This document shows positions 13,929-27,174 of a stretch of DNA of 64,000 bases, piece by piece (positions within the stretch are counted from its first letter, which is position 1; the number at the start of each line of letters is the position of its first letter). The stretch is from Hofstenia miamia (lineage: Eukaryota > Xenacoelomorpha > Acoela), in assembly GCA_004352715.1 (NCBI GenBank), contig SCFE01000017.1:2475489-2539488 (forward strand), read 5' to 3'. The notes beneath the pieces are model-generated. The model searched no databases, was not told the origin of the DNA, and worked only from the letters and a program-made list of their open reading frames with translations. Position numbers and translations under genes: made by a program.

Positions 13929-15920
13929 GGTGATAGATCAAATTTCAGCTGATCAATATACCAACAACTACTCAACTGAATCGTGTTTACTTTTTAAACA
14001 CCCTGTGAAACAATGCTAACGAATAACTAGGAAGCTCAGCATGGTGCACATTTTTAGCAAACAATATTTAAAATGAACTAACTTAGTATAGCTATTTAAT
14101 ATTCTAAAAAATAAAAAATTTGGAAATATGATATGTTTTAAAAATGACATACTGATAGGGCTAAGGGAGCATGGTACTTCCTGTTGGATTACTTGACCCC
14201 TTTCTTTGCGGCATCCTTGCAAGCTACGGGCCTGCATACTGGTAACACATTTTAAGCGATTGAGAAAACAATAAACTCAGTGAAACAGCATAATTTTATC
14301 AATTAAAGTTCCTTTAACAAAGGTCAATAAAACTAATTTTGAATGTATTATACATTTCTTCAGATGAATTAAACAAAAATTTACGAAAATTACTTACTCC
14401 TATAATTAAGGACTAGAGAAATTTAGCAAAACAGTAGTTATGTGTCCACGCTTCCGTTAAAACAACTCTAGAAACGAATTGTTTCCTAATAAAAGTTTAT
14501 GAATATTAATACTTAAGTAAATACTATAAATCAGCATATAGAATATTTGTCAATGTCTGAATAGGACATGAAAAATTTGATTGTCATAGAATGTCAGTAA
14601 TTGTGATGCTAAGGTTTCATCGTAGAGTGAATCAGATTTGTATTTAAAATATACATGAAAAAAGATGACTACAAGATATCAAACGTTATTTCGCTGTTAA
14701 ATACACAATTGAATGCAAGTGTGGGATGGGTAAAAATGCAGATACGTTCGATTGTTTAGTTGTACAATTTACAAAATTAATATCATAATAGCTGTTTTTC
14801 AGCGGCGGTTCTTTATCATTCATAGGTTTGGGTGACAAATTCGTCGTTGAATCAATTCACGACCCACGAACATGATATTGAAATTTTCAATCAATTCCGA
14901 ATCATTCTTGAACAGTTGTGTTAAAAGATTTGGCAAATTATTGAAACATCGGCATTAAAGTCTTAAATCCAAATAGTTAAAAATTCCATGACATCTGACA
15001 ATGCCTATTTTTCGCAGTGTGCCTCTAACAATTTGGATTGAAATAATTAAAGCTAATTAAATTGCACTTTGTTTTCTAATAGATGTTGTTCGTATTCAAG
15101 ACTTAACGATAAGTGACAAAAATCTCAAACGTAATGACAAATGCCCAATATATACATATAGTTAATCATTTCAGTTTTTAACAAAGTTATTTTTATCTCA
15201 CGTACTTTAGAATGTATGTTTAACTATTGGAAGCATTACCTTATTCATATAAACATGCTGTGTGTTAATAGCGGCCATAAATGCAAAGAATGCGCAATAA
15301 AGTACTGAAATAAATTATAATAGTTCACAGCACATGTGCGCAAAGCTGCCGACCATAAAGTATACGCGATGACCCGTTTTCAATCTATGTCAGTCTTTTG
15401 GATCAAACAATTAAGCGCGAAAGTGTAACACTCATCCCAAGAAACAGACACTGCGAACTGGGTCATAGTTAAATTGTTAAAGAAAAACTGTAAGGCGATT
15501 CAAAACGAGAAAGAAATTGTAACACATAACCGTTTGATTTAGTTCACAGGCGTAGACATCAAAAGTATCCAAAGGAAGCAAATTCCAACTAATAATTCTT
15601 AGTTTGTATAAAATCCATTGGTTACAATATGCTAGGGACAGTAAATCAACGAGAGACGGATTCTAATAACTCCTGTCAAAATCAATACTCATATAAGCTT
15701 AGCCACGTCTATAGAAGGTAATTTATTAAAAATAGAATCAAACAGCAATATAATAACAATTAATTCCGTCTAAACATGCGGATTTGCGATATTATAAGTT
15801 GTCAAAATCCTACATTCACAGACTTTTAAAATTATGTAAAAGAAACACAAATTTATCAAAATGAAATGAAAGGAAAAATTATAGTAAGAGCCGAGTCAAC
15901 GTATGCAAATTTGAAAATTA
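13929..15920. other. Upstream flank of the sulfotransferase; no gene recognised
   Basis: This is AT-rich DNA 5' of the sulfotransferase. A less AT-rich block at about 14150-14240 (minus) could be an untranslated exon or an old repeat, but no splice or promoter signal is convincing. Nothing else could be supported. Confidence 0.45.
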
Positions 15921-15924
15921 TTCA

Positions 15925-16168
15925 CATTGACTCTCAACCCCCCAACAGCGATTGATTTCTTTTCCCCACCGCCGAGCTTCAAGAAATCTTTAATGTCTTT
16001 CCTCTTTGCTGAGCCCTTCTCCAACATCACCTACTCTTCCATCTGCTCCTACTTTATCTCTTGTGACTGTCCTCGCTGCCGTAAAACGTGACTTGTTTTT
16101 ATATTTTTGTAGTGTCTGCCCTCAGCGGGTAGATAAAGCCATTCATTATTATTATTATTATTATTATT
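15925..16168 (+). mobile_element. Possible truncated non-LTR retroelement 3' tail ending in (ATT)8
   Basis: This is a short GC-richer island with C-rich sequence. It includes a purine-poor stretch, then GTCTGCCCTCAGCGGGTAGA, then AAAGCC, and ends in eight perfect ATT units at 16145-16168. A compositional island that ends in a trinucleotide tail is typical of 5'-truncated non-LTR retroelement or SINE copies. No coding domain is left, and I see no target-site duplication. It could instead be an unrelated exon next to a microsatellite. Confidence 0.35.
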
Positions 16169-19100
16169 TAATCATCCCTTGTTATAAGATCTGCAAGCAA
16201 TGGCGGCGGAACAAATTTTGCTTGGGGTGAGCAAGTTACATTTATTATCTAGCATATAAACTAATTAAGAAGAATTATACTGTTTAAATTACAAAATTTC
16301 GTAACATGCTCGACAAAAAATTAATGATAAAATTCTCGCGGTTTTCTTGTTATGAATATGAAATTACATTATACTTCGGAGAAACTACTTTCTGGGTCAT
16401 AACATGAATCACAATATGTGACTCTGTTGCAATTTCCGGTGAATATAAAATTATACTTTCGAGAATCTGTTAAAATTGAAATGACTTAAACATATTTAAA
16501 TATCGTTGTTGTAGCCAAAATACATTACGATTGACTATAATTCCAAACCGTATAATTGCACAGTAAACGAATATTATCGGTGCGAATTCAACTGGTAATA
16601 AGCAGTCGTCTACAACTGACACAATTTCTATTTCCACAAACACACGTACTAGGAAAGTGAACGAAAGTATGTCAGTTCAAATAACTACCAGATAATGCAG
16701 AATTGAACATGAATAAAAGTAAACGTATAATAACTACTTTTGGAATTCAAAGAAATGATAATTATAGTAAATTCAAAGCGTAGTTAATGTATAGACTAAC
16801 CTAATTACCAAGCCGTAGCCAGCATCTTTATTAAGGGGATGCTAATTTATCAAATGCTACTAAGGAAGCTGTATGCAGAAAAATTTGCTAAAGTATTGTG
16901 ACCCGTTGTTGGCCCGGTTGTCAAAAATTTAAATAAAAAATACGCTTGTTGAAAACAAACGAAAGAGGTGAGGGAGCTTAACAATAATGCTAAGTAATCA
17001 CAATCCTAAATGCAACAAATAGGCATAATTTCAATTATTTCGTTCAAATGTGGATAATGAGAATTTTGCTTAATTCAAATTCTGAAATTGTAAATCCTGC
17101 CAAAAAGCTACTTTTTCAGGCAGCATTTCAAAATATAACATTATGTAAAAAATAAAGAATTACAATTGCAAATTCAAATGGATTATCAGTTTAATTTGTG
17201 GTGCATATACCTGCTGTTGTTTTTAATGAATGCATACACAAGTAAACAAAATTCTTATTTCGGTCAATTTTGACCCACTTGGCCGTTCTAGTGTTAAGTG
17301 TTAATCTTCAACAGTCGTATTTTAACAATAGCACTGTGGATAGTTACATATTATTGGTACTACGTACATGGAAACATTCAAAACTAATGGCAATTATTGA
17401 AATTGATTTTAAAGAAATATATTTTTTAAATCAAGCATGAAATCCGAAAGAATTAAATAATTTGATATTTAAGTAGCAAAATCACCGAGAAAAGCATTGA
17501 AAATAGTGCAGAGGATTCCAATTAATGTAAGATTTCATCAGTCACTAGACATCAATTTAATAGGGCATTAGTTTGTTACGCAGTTCAACGCTTAAAGCTG
17601 TGCAACACTGGTCGACAGTAAATTAGGAAGCACGCAAAATGAAATTGTGAATTACTTACATTAATGTAAAATTAACAATATGCGAACATTGACGGAATCA
17701 ATTTATGGGATAACATAAATTAAAACTACAATTACAAATTGAGTACAACAATTCCTACAGTAATCACATCCATATCAAAATTGCTTTTTCTGCACACGAG
17801 AAGATTTTACTAATCATTTTCTTGTTAGTTAAAATGGGAATTACCTGGAATTTTGCATTTTAAAGTCACACGGTCCCCTTTTATGAAATATAATCGATTT
17901 TACCTTCTGTTTTAGTGTAAATAATTGATCATTGCAGTTAAATAAACCACGGAATTGCCTTCGTGCGACAAAAACTACATTATCAATCATTGTTTGATTT
18001 TTCTCAAACCCGGATTCGCCAATGTTCGCTTAAACAAACATGCTTTTGTTTGAAAATTGTACCGTTGATGTCAGTAGTGAATTTAGGATTTTCAATTGAA
18101 GGGCCAAAATCAATTATTAACAGTCTGTTATCATTTAATTCCCTCATTAGATTGATCAGTGTATGAAAACGAACTATTGTTTCTACCAATGTGACATTAC
18201 CGCATTCTGAATTTTGAAAAATATTGCCTGTAAATCGTTATTACCTTGAGGTTACATGTTCCGTTGTTAACCAAAATAGTGGGATTACAGCTCTGTATTT
18301 TACACTTTCCGGGAATTTTTCTTCGACGCATGCATCAAATTTTTGGTTCATCAGGCACAGCGCAACAGAGTTTGAAATGTTTGTCAATTCTTCTTATTCT
18401 TGTATCAAATATTTTTAAAAAACAAAATATAGGTTTTCGATTAGAGTTATTTTAGACAACGATCAAAATCAAAAAAACTGGACCGGACAAGACCGAATTT
18501 TCAATTTTATCAGCACTGGGACTAATTTGATTTAAAATATATTTTTATATTATATTATTTTGCTAAACAAGATAATATCGTAATTCAATTTGATTAATAA
18601 TTACCAAGTTTAGCAGATTCAATATCAGGACCAGAAATTGATGTATGTACCGGGACCAGTGTAAACGTCCCGAAATCGTATGGGACTAAGGTGGGACAAG
18701 GACTGAAAAAACAAGATAATTGAACTGCTATTATTAAATAGGATACGTTTAAGTGATAATAATTATGACCAATTTCAGAACTCAAGTTATCTGTAGTCAA
18801 TGCTATATTTATGGATTACTGCTAATTACTCTTTCAACTGCTAAAATTGTCTAAAATTATACACATTTCTAGGTTTCTTATGCAAATGTAATCAACAGTG
18901 AAATGATACAATTACACTAAAACAAAAGGGAAATGAATTTGATTACATGAAGAGGACACGTGTTTTGCGAAAATGTACTGTACACAAATACAGGTAGTTC
19001 CTTATTACATTATCATGGAAATAAACAGCAAAAGGCCTCGTGTGCAGAAAGTTTTCGTAAGAAGGCAGCTTTAGCCAATCAGTAATAAACTGCAATCTTC

Positions 19101-22100
19101 CCTTAATGCTTAGATGCTTAAAGTTGGAAATAGGTTCATTTATATTAATTACTTGACGCTTAATTTAATTTTCTACGTTTCTTTGAATAAACAAATTGTT
19201 TTTTGTTCATTGGAGAGGCCATGCCCCCTCCTCTAAGTACGCTAGTGGTTTATGTATATATTATTGTAAAAGCTCTAGAATTTTTAAAATGTGAGTAACT
19301 TTATGTACCAACTGTTCACATATTTCTTAGTTGTTAAAATTTGAAATCTATTTCAAAAATAAAGTTTCCAATCTTCACAATTTAAGAATTTCATTGTTGT
19401 TTTCATTACTTTGACACATACATAATGTTTGAATTTGAAACTCTGTGATAATTTGTATTTGTAAAATACACCAGTAGAATTGTTTATCCAACTATAATCA
19501 ATAACACATTACTTGTTTGTATAATTTTTTTAATAAAAAGGTAGAATTGATAGAAATACTTGCATTGCTTTTATTAAATTGAATATTATTACTTCTGTAA
19601 TGTCCTAAAAAATTAACCTCTTCTAAAAGGTGCACAAGAAAGATCGGTTTCAAAGAAACAAAATGGTACTACCTTTCTGAGACTGAGAAAATAACTTTGA
19701 ATTCACCAAAACTGAATTTCTAAATGTTCTCGATTAGCAAGGAATACATGGATAAAGTAAAAAATGAAGCAAAACTGCCTATTCAATAAAATCATTTTGC
19801 ATATAAACAATATTTATTGCATAAATGTGAATTTTAAAGGAAAACTCAAAACGCAAGCTTATATGAGTTTCTTTGGATGTTGAAGTACTACATAATGGTG
19901 TATAGCATGAGGCCATAACTTGTGCTTCAATTTTACTACAAGAAGTTATGTAATCACTTCCGAGCTTTCATCGTAAATATGTTTCACTCAAAAAACGGTC
20001 TAAATTGTAGAAACCACGTTATTGAAGATGTTATTATTATTGTAGAGCTATCTCATACTTACAGAATGCAGCAAAGGAGTAATAGGTCTCCAAAAAATAT
20101 TCTACTCTAATAATTAAGATCTACGCCTAAGGCGATCTATATAATAGATTGCCTTGTCGACAGCTATCGTAAAAATGTAACACTGTATTCAGACCTTGTT
20201 TTCAGCCGAGAATTGACAAATCTAAACGGATAACAATAGTGTCATGTAGAACTGTTGAAGTGATATAAAATGAAGTATAAAGCTAGTCGACAGTGACAGA
20301 CAAAAGGATTCCGTAATGTGTCACTGTCATAAATTATAGTCACACAAAACTTATATTTAGAATTCTAACGTATATTGTAATTATAAATTTTATTTTGATA
20401 GTGTAAGAAAGAGCAATGGAGGTTCTACAGAATGTATATATATCTAAGTATCTAAAGACACGAAAGCCTTGTTCTCTGTAGAGAATGCATTTATCAGAAA
20501 TCTAGTAAGTAGATTGTTGTTATCATTATCAAGACAAGAATATTAATATTTTCACAAAAACAACCAGAAAATTTTTGCCTTTGCTTTTATGTTGGGCCGA
20601 AAATTGAATGTATTTCTTACATCAATATCAGGCACATTAAAATACATGTTAAAAACAAAATTTATTTAAAATAATCATTTTCAAATGTATGAATTCATTG
20701 TTTGTTTTACACACCTTCGTGCATGCATGGATTTGGTTTAAACATCAAATCCGAGCATACATTTCATAAACAAAAACATTCGGTAATAATCAAACTGCTT
20801 TATTGTAAAATTATTTCTGCAGTCAAAAAAAACTGCAAAACTACTCATTCTTTTTCGATTTCAATCATTGATATATTATATTGACAAGCATAATGAGAAA
20901 AACTTATGGTGAAACAGTATGAACAATAAGTCTCTATCAGTTTAATGCATTAGCAAAAATCAAACAAATAATCAGCTAATAAGATTGTATTTACATATAA
21001 TATTGTGAAAATCTTCAAATCAAGCAAATACAACTTCAAAAATATGAGCCCGTAAAAATTTTGTACCTATAATGGGGAACAACCTAGCATTCGAGGCAGA
21101 AAATTTATGATTTGTCACCAAGATTGATAATCTCAAATTAGCTCAATGCTCTACTTAGAAGAAACCAAACTGAAAAAGTAATCAAAAGAATGCTGCTAGA
21201 ATTGTCAAAAATTAAGAGAGCATTATTTCAAACATCATATACAAAACAAGGATAGATCTTCTTTATAGGAGCCTTGTATTTGGAAAGTCACCTCTACAGA
21301 TGAAATAATATCAGTGCTTTGCTGATATACCGACCAACAAGAATTACGTCCAACGACTGTAAATAACTCTTCCTCTGCACTGCACCAAGTTTATGGTTCA
21401 TTGCGAAATATTAAACGAGCTTCTGCGGATAAGAATGCATTCCGTAGAATCTTAGAATTCGTCTTTCCACAGTTATTATGTTATAATGATGAATATTCCA
21501 AAATCCAGCATAGAAACACTGAATCAATTACCATAGGCTTCTAATCTATGATGTCCTAATTTCTGGTGTTATCTTAGCAAAAAGTAATTTGGATTCTGAA
21601 AATCGTAGTCCATTGTATATTATCTTCCCCGCGTCTTCCAATTCTGCCTAGAATCGCAAAAAACTTATACTATGATAAATTACTGGCATTCACCCTCAGC
21701 AATGCCTATAATGGAATATTTAACAACCTGATAACAAAGAAACAAGAAGCATTTACACATATAATACATGCTTAAAGAACTTAATCACTGGAAGAAACCA
21801 GTTCCTGGAAGATGATGGAGCCAAATTTTTCATATTTCCACCAAGAGACTACTCGGTCCTATCTTGTTTAATACGGCATACGGTATATGTTGCATTGCCG
21901 AAGAAATGGCGAACGTCATCACAAAAACTATGTTGAAATCACGGAACTTTCATTTCACTCAATTGAACCATATCTATCGAATGTGAACAGAAATATGAGA
22001 GTTGGAAGCTTTTTCTACTTCTCATCATAATGAAAAAAGATAGTTGAGCTAATCGCATGAACTTCATTTCAAAGAACCTTGTGAAAACATTTGACCTGAT

Positions 22101-22890
22101 AAGAAATGGTCATATCAAGTCCAGATATCACCAAACTCTATAAATTATTTTTCCTAATCAAATTGAAAGACGGATTAAATGTTTAACGATTATTGTATAC
22201 ACTGGAAGCATCTAGGTCAAGTTTTAAAAACCTAGTTTTAAGATAAGATAAATGATAAGATAGATATTTTTCAGATTTATAATAAAATAATGATCATTTG
22301 TAAAAGCCCAAAAAAACAAACAACGCAATTACGATTGCACTAAGTTTAATGATGATTAATGTAAATTTGCTATGTTCACACTGCAAATATACTAACTCTG
22401 TAATAAAATTATGCACTATGTAACAAACACAACTGTGTGAAAAATACATGCTGAGCATAGCAACTAAGTAGTTAAAACTAAGTCGTACGAATATAGAAAC
22501 AAGCAAGATATAAAATTTAAAAAAGCAACACTGCAATAACTGGCAATTATAGACTGTGAGACATACTTCAAGAAATAGAAATACAATGAATTATCAATAA
22601 GCCAAAAAATCATAATATATATTTAAATTAGCAATTTCAACGAATTGAAATATTCGTCCTGTCCAAATTGTTAAGAAACTTTATATTAATCCCATTACCC
22701 CAATATCTTTTCATTGTTAATATATTTTAAACAAGATTTTCTTTTCTGCAGCAGTAAAATAAACGTTCATGAATTACAACTGCACCAATGCAACTTCCTG
22801 TTTTGTAAATAAATAGAAAAAATATATTCCTAGTTCCATGTCAAAGCACTCTAGTTTTTTAGATAGCTTAAGTAAAATGCTGCAAAATAG
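16169..22890. other. AT-rich intergenic DNA, no gene recognised
   Basis: No coding region is supported. The only interpretable item is the piggyBac end relic at 17262-17297. The stretch 21240-22150 is less AT-rich and may be a decayed element, but no motif survives in any frame. Small inverted repeats (for example around 20118-20140 and 20287-20328) are within chance for this length. Confidence 0.5.
17262..17297 (+). mobile_element. Relic terminus of a piggyBac-type transposon
   Basis: The end GGCCGTTCTAGTGTTAA (17281-17297) matches the right terminus of the piggyBac copy at 43632-44971 (GGGCGTTCTAGTGTTAA). The subterminal CGGTCAATTTTGACC also corresponds to that copy's CGGTCAAAATGACC. It ends in TTAA, the piggyBac target. 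No matching left end is visible upstream, so this is a solo end or a deleted copy. The match is direct in the sequence; the family name follows from the 43.6-kb element. Confidence 0.6.
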
Positions 22891-23234
22891 GGTTTGTACT
22901 TTTTATCAACATAGAAAATCTTGAAACCGACATAGGGAACCTTCAGATCGACATAGCAAATCGTTATGACAATATGACCAAAAATTTAGCATGAATGAGG
23001 TATGAAGATTAATAACATTAGATGGTTCACTTAAAATTTTATAATTTATTATAGATTACAACTCAATAAACAGCTGCTAAAACTAAATTTTGATGTCTTC
23101 TTTTGTTATAATTGATACGTATACCTCATTCATGCTAAAGTTTTTGTTCATATTGTCATAATGATTTGCTATGTTGATATCAAGGTTCCCTATGTTGGTT
23201 TCAAGAGTTCGTATGTTGATAAAAAGTACCAACC
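22891..23234. mobile_element. Foldback-like element: about 113-bp inverted repeats with internal 21-bp repeats
   Basis: The left arm (22891-23003) and right arm (23121-23234) are inverted copies, about 90% identical with one indel by eye, around a loop of about 117 bp. Each arm contains three consecutive 21-bp units beginning ACATAG. The whole is flanked by CAAAATAG at 22883-22890 and 23236-23243, an 8-bp direct repeat, or 9 bp with one mismatch. Long inverted repeats with internal tandem units and a 9-bp duplication are the hallmarks of Foldback elements, which are non-autonomous relatives of Mutator-type transposons. No coding sequence is present. It could alternatively be a hAT-type MITE if the duplication is 8 bp. 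Confidence 0.75.
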
Positions 23235-23243
23235 ACAAAATAG

Positions 23244-24146
23244 GGTATTTTCATAAAATTTCGAAGTGTTTTAAAATATCTAATTTTTATATAAGTCATA
23301 TTGGAAATTTTCAAAAAATTGGTTGCCAGTTCCTAAAATATCCTAGATTTTTTAATATCACCTATTTTGTTTTAACCCCCTTAACCTGTTTTGATTGGTT
23401 TGACATCATTTCGAACCTCTTAAATACAGAATGTACCAAAATTTCTTGGAGAACACTTACATTAAGCATTAATATTTGTTTATAGATTTAAGAGATTTAT
23501 TTAATTTAAAAGTATTCTAATCTTAAATAAGTGCTGTCCTCTAAATTAAGCTTTAATGAAGCTTCACATAATTTTAGTATAGTTATATGCAAAAAGAACA
23601 AAACATATAAACATTTTATGATTTTGCTGCATATAAAAAAGTTAGAAATGTATAGAATATTGTGTAGCCTACCCTCTGCAGTTACAAACATTTCTTAATT
23701 GATAATTTGAAATTATTAAATATTAAATTGTACACTAATTAAATGAATTTGTAAATGCCATGAATGACTTATGCCCAGACAATCTGTGCTATTTTTGAAT
23801 GCTTAAAATTTCTGCTGCACAGTATTTCTGATCTTAGTTATTACCATGCAAAAGATCACAAGGCACCTGCTAATATTTACAGTATGCTTTAGTGCTGTGC
23901 TTTGTTTGTACATTACCTGTATTTCTCTTAAAATACTTTACTTTTGTTAGAAAATGTTAAATATGTTTTACTAAACCTTTATTTCTTGTTGTGTATCTAA
24001 TTTATTTAAAGTACTTTTCTAAATTATCTGATTGTTGCTGAGTTTGCCTTGTTCAGGTACAGCTTTAGAAGTTCATCACTACAGCACTTCAGCAGGTCTA
24101 GGTGTAGGGCTTTAAATAACTACTTGTCATTTGTTGTTTATTATAT
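23244..24146. other. Intergenic DNA before the retroelement nest
   Basis: This is AT-rich sequence without a gene. Its right border is the abrupt switch at about 24147 to retroelement sequence. Confidence 0.5.
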
Positions 24147-24241
24147 TGTAGAACTATGGGTGAGCTCTCACTACTCTGGTGGTACTGAGAAACTCAAAGG
24201 TTAATAAAGGTTGCAGAGGCTACCATTGTAGACAGCAACCT
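24147..24241. repeat. Diverged LTR-terminus fragment
   Basis: It begins TGTAGAACTATGGG and resembles the low-coordinate end of the LTR at 56335 (TGTAGAATCATGGG), sharing GTGGTAC and an AAAGGTTG-like block. In that minus-strand element this is the outer LTR end read backwards, so here an inverted LTR end abuts a plus-strand integrase. The match is moderate and imperfect. Confidence 0.4.
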
Positions 24242-25140
24242 GCAGTTCCTCTTAGTACTTATTGATCATTTCACCAAATATGCCTGACTCATCCCCCTTG
24301 ACAGTACCACTGCCAAGGTCATCAGAGAAAAAGTTGTTAAAGAGTGGATACTCAAGATTGGGCACATGGAGCACCTAGTATCTGATCATAGTTCCCAATT
24401 CAACAATCATCTCATTAAGACCCTTACTAAAGAGCTGGAAATTCTTCACAAATTTACCACTGCATACCACCCACAGTTGAATGGCATCATAGAAAGGCTC
24501 AACCACACATTCATTAAGTTAATCCAAGTCATCCTTGCCTGAGCAGCAGGTCAGAATTGGAAGCAAGGTATTGAAGCAGTGGAATATTTTTATAACATCT
24601 CAGTTCATTCCACAACAAAGGTCAGCCCCTTTAAGGTAATGTTTGGTCATAAAGCAAGTACAACTCTTTCTATTATATTTCCTGATTAGAATGAACCTAC
24701 TTTAGAAAATTTTGTAAACCTCATGTTGCACAAACTTCAGGAAGTGAACCTTACTATTTGTAGGAATACTAATCAATCTATTATCTGCCAAAAATGTAAC
24801 TTTAATCATAAATTATATGGTGAGCCTCCTAAACAAGGTGACAAAGTCTTCCCCTATTTTCCTTGCCAAATTACCAATACTAACCAAGTATGAAAGCTTG
24901 CCATGAATTGGCAAGGTCTGTTTACTATAACTAAAGTGTTAGATCACTACAAGTACTTATTAAATAATGGGAGAGTCACCCACTTTCAATGACTCAAACA
25001 GACTGTTAAGGATATTGATAATGTTGTCATCTCCCCTAATAGTGAATTTTCACTCATCAACAATGGAGTAAATGAATTTGAGACTTATGATAACCTCACT
25101 GAATGTGAAGAAGATGACCTCACTGAGGTCAAGTAGGATA
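24242..25140 (+). pseudogene. Ty3/Gypsy-type integrase, 5'-truncated and decayed (copy 1)
   Basis: The frame opens inside the integrase catalytic core: LVLIDHFTKYA (first catalytic Asp), SDHSSQF (second Asp) and NGIIERLNHT (catalytic Glu), then EYFYNISVHSTTK and a GPY/F-like end (MNWQGLFT). It is the sister of the minus-strand copy at 61.2-61.9 kb. In-frame stops include TGA at 24285-24287, 24540-24542 and 24891-24893, each where another copy in the window has arginine. The zinc-binding N-terminus and all upstream pol domains are missing. Integrase would insert the cDNA into the host genome; this copy cannot be active. Confidence 0.85.
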
Positions 25141-25583
25141 GTAACCTTGGTAATAGTAGCAACATTACCATACTTGCATTTTGCCTAGATGTAGAGTTAG
25201 AGACCAAGAGTATTTAGATCATTTAAATACCTAAGATTGGGAACTCAATTTAATCTCTATGTTTAGTAACCAAGTTAAATAGATGAAACAAATGGAAAAT
25301 CAGCCACCCACAAGAAGATGTGTGTGATGACAACTCAACCTACAAGATGAACAAAGAAGATGAGAAATATCCCTGTGCTGAGCAGATGAAGGCACATCAT
25401 GGAAGCAAGGGAGGCCACATGCAGAGGACTCAGAAAGCAGACAGCACCACTACTTAGGGAGACAACACTCTCATTGGGAGCATAATTCCCACCACTACTT
25501 GGGAAGACAACACTCTCCCTGGGAGTGGACCTCAGATGACTACACAGGGAGAAAACACTCTTGGTGGGAACCTGAGGAGTCAT
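25141..25583 (+). pseudogene. Pol tail and 15-residue tandem repeats leading into the accessory gene (copy 1)
   Basis: From 25443 the frame reads a 15-residue repeat: GRQHSHWEHNSHHYL, then GRQHSPWEWTSDDYT, then a partial GRKHSWWEPEE. DNA units start about 45 bp apart (25457, 25501, 25547). The minus-strand copy at about 60590-60700 has the same kind of repeat in the same place. The sequence before it aligns weakly with the integrase tail of that copy and contains stops. The repeat probably forms a polar, disordered linker at the start of the accessory protein. Confidence 0.65.
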
Positions 25584-27174
25584 GTAAGTCTAGAGTGCCT
25601 TTTGCTAATATTAGTGCTACCTATACCCAACCATCCCACAGTGACTCAATAACCCCCTCTAGTTCTGGTCCTTTGTCACGCACATCTACAAGTATATGAT
25701 CAAAGAAGACTGAAGAAAGACAGTAGAAAACATCCAGAGTTGGAGATGAGATGCTCCACTCATATTTTACTGCAACCCCTAAGGCTGAGGTGGACATACA
25801 ACACTAAGTCATTAGCATGCTACATTGACATTATTCCTTTTGTCATCAACACAGAGTGTAGGCCCAGAATAAACACAATCATTTGTTATGATTCTAAGAT
25901 GCACAGGAGACTTAATAGGCCATACTGGAGAAGCACAGCACACACCATGTTTGATAAGGATTTTAATCTCTCCCACCTCTGCCAACTTCTCAACAACAAA
26001 AATAATACAGAAATTTGAGTGTGTCAATATTGATTTTGATAATCTCCTGATCATTTATTTTCTAAGAGTAGGTGAAGTAAACCAGCCCAAAATTATGGAA
26101 AAGATTGAGATACCCTACACACTTGCAAAAGTTGAGAACATCTGCCTCATGATGTTCCTGAAAGAAGAATACCAGGATGAGATCCCAGCACAGGTTGAAA
26201 ATCTCCACTTTTAAATGGAAAATTTCACAATTTTGTACAACAATTATTATTGGCCTGTGAGCATGTACAACACAAGCATCATCTTGGTAACAAAGCTGAT
26301 CTACACTGATCTCTTGCTTTGCAAAAGAATCCCCACACATCACCCTGCTGTCAATATGAGAATCATGGTAAATACTGCCATCCATGTTCAGACTCTTGAG
26401 TCAATCAATATTAACCTGCCTGGCCTAGCCACATTAACTGATATTCACATCAGTTTTGCTTTCTCTCAGAGCACAACCACCCTGGCTGAGATCAATGACC
26501 AAGTGGTCTACTATTAATATTCTCAGCCTGAACTCACAGTACTCAAGATCAGTAGAAAGACTCCCCATTGAACTGTGCATATCCTTCATCTTGCAGGATC
26601 TAAAAAACTTTGCAGAGAAGTTATTCTCTGAAAAGTTTGCTCCAGCCATCCAATCTTATGGAGCCATTTGGATCCTTTTGATTTTTCTTACAAGTAATCC
26701 CCAGGTTCAGGTACCTCTTGACCAACATGCCCAAAAGTACTTAGCAAAGATGTGCACCCACGAACTAGTGATTTGCCCTGCTGCATGGAAGGTAAAAAAC
26801 TGGCTGCTGTATACATGCTGTTTACCAGTGTCCCCTAGCAAAACCAAGAAAGCAATGGAGCATTTCAAAAAATACTATGCAAGATTGATTGGAACAAGCA
26901 GTCCTCTAGGGTGCTTGCCACCAAAAATGATTGTGAATTGTCTTGGCATCACGTTTTCAGACCTCAATATCTTCTCTGACACCCTCAAAAAGTACATCTG
27001 GGGAGCCACAGCCAAAACTAACTTTCCATCACTCAATTCAGAGTATGCTCTGCTCTGCACTAGTCACCTTATCTGTTGAGAGACCAGGTCTATGCAGCAG
27101 TTCTTAGAACTTGTTAGTCATTATAACATTCACACAAAGACTGAGATGAACTACCCTGAGAGTGGCTATAATAA
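25584..27174 (+). pseudogene. Accessory gene of unknown function downstream of integrase (copy 1), broken
   Basis: Pieces in shifting frames match the accessory protein of the other elements. Examples are RPYWRSTAHTMFDKDFNL near 25918-25965, YNTSII and LIYTDLLLCK near 26270-26325, and the largest piece, 26520-27079, with AIQSYGAIWIL, AWKVKNWLLYTC, GCLPPKMIVNCLGITFSD and YIWGATAKTNFPSLNS. The sister at 58578-60580 (minus) is clearly homologous over the same order of motifs, and 34581-35903 more distantly. I do not recognise the family. The copy ends in an LTR at 27175, so the last third of the gene is missing. Confidence 0.75.

Noticed and set aside
20118-20140. Small inverted repeat in AT-rich DNA (also 20287-20328)
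   Set aside because: Short stems of this size are expected by chance in 24 kb, and no flanking duplication or repeat copy is visible.
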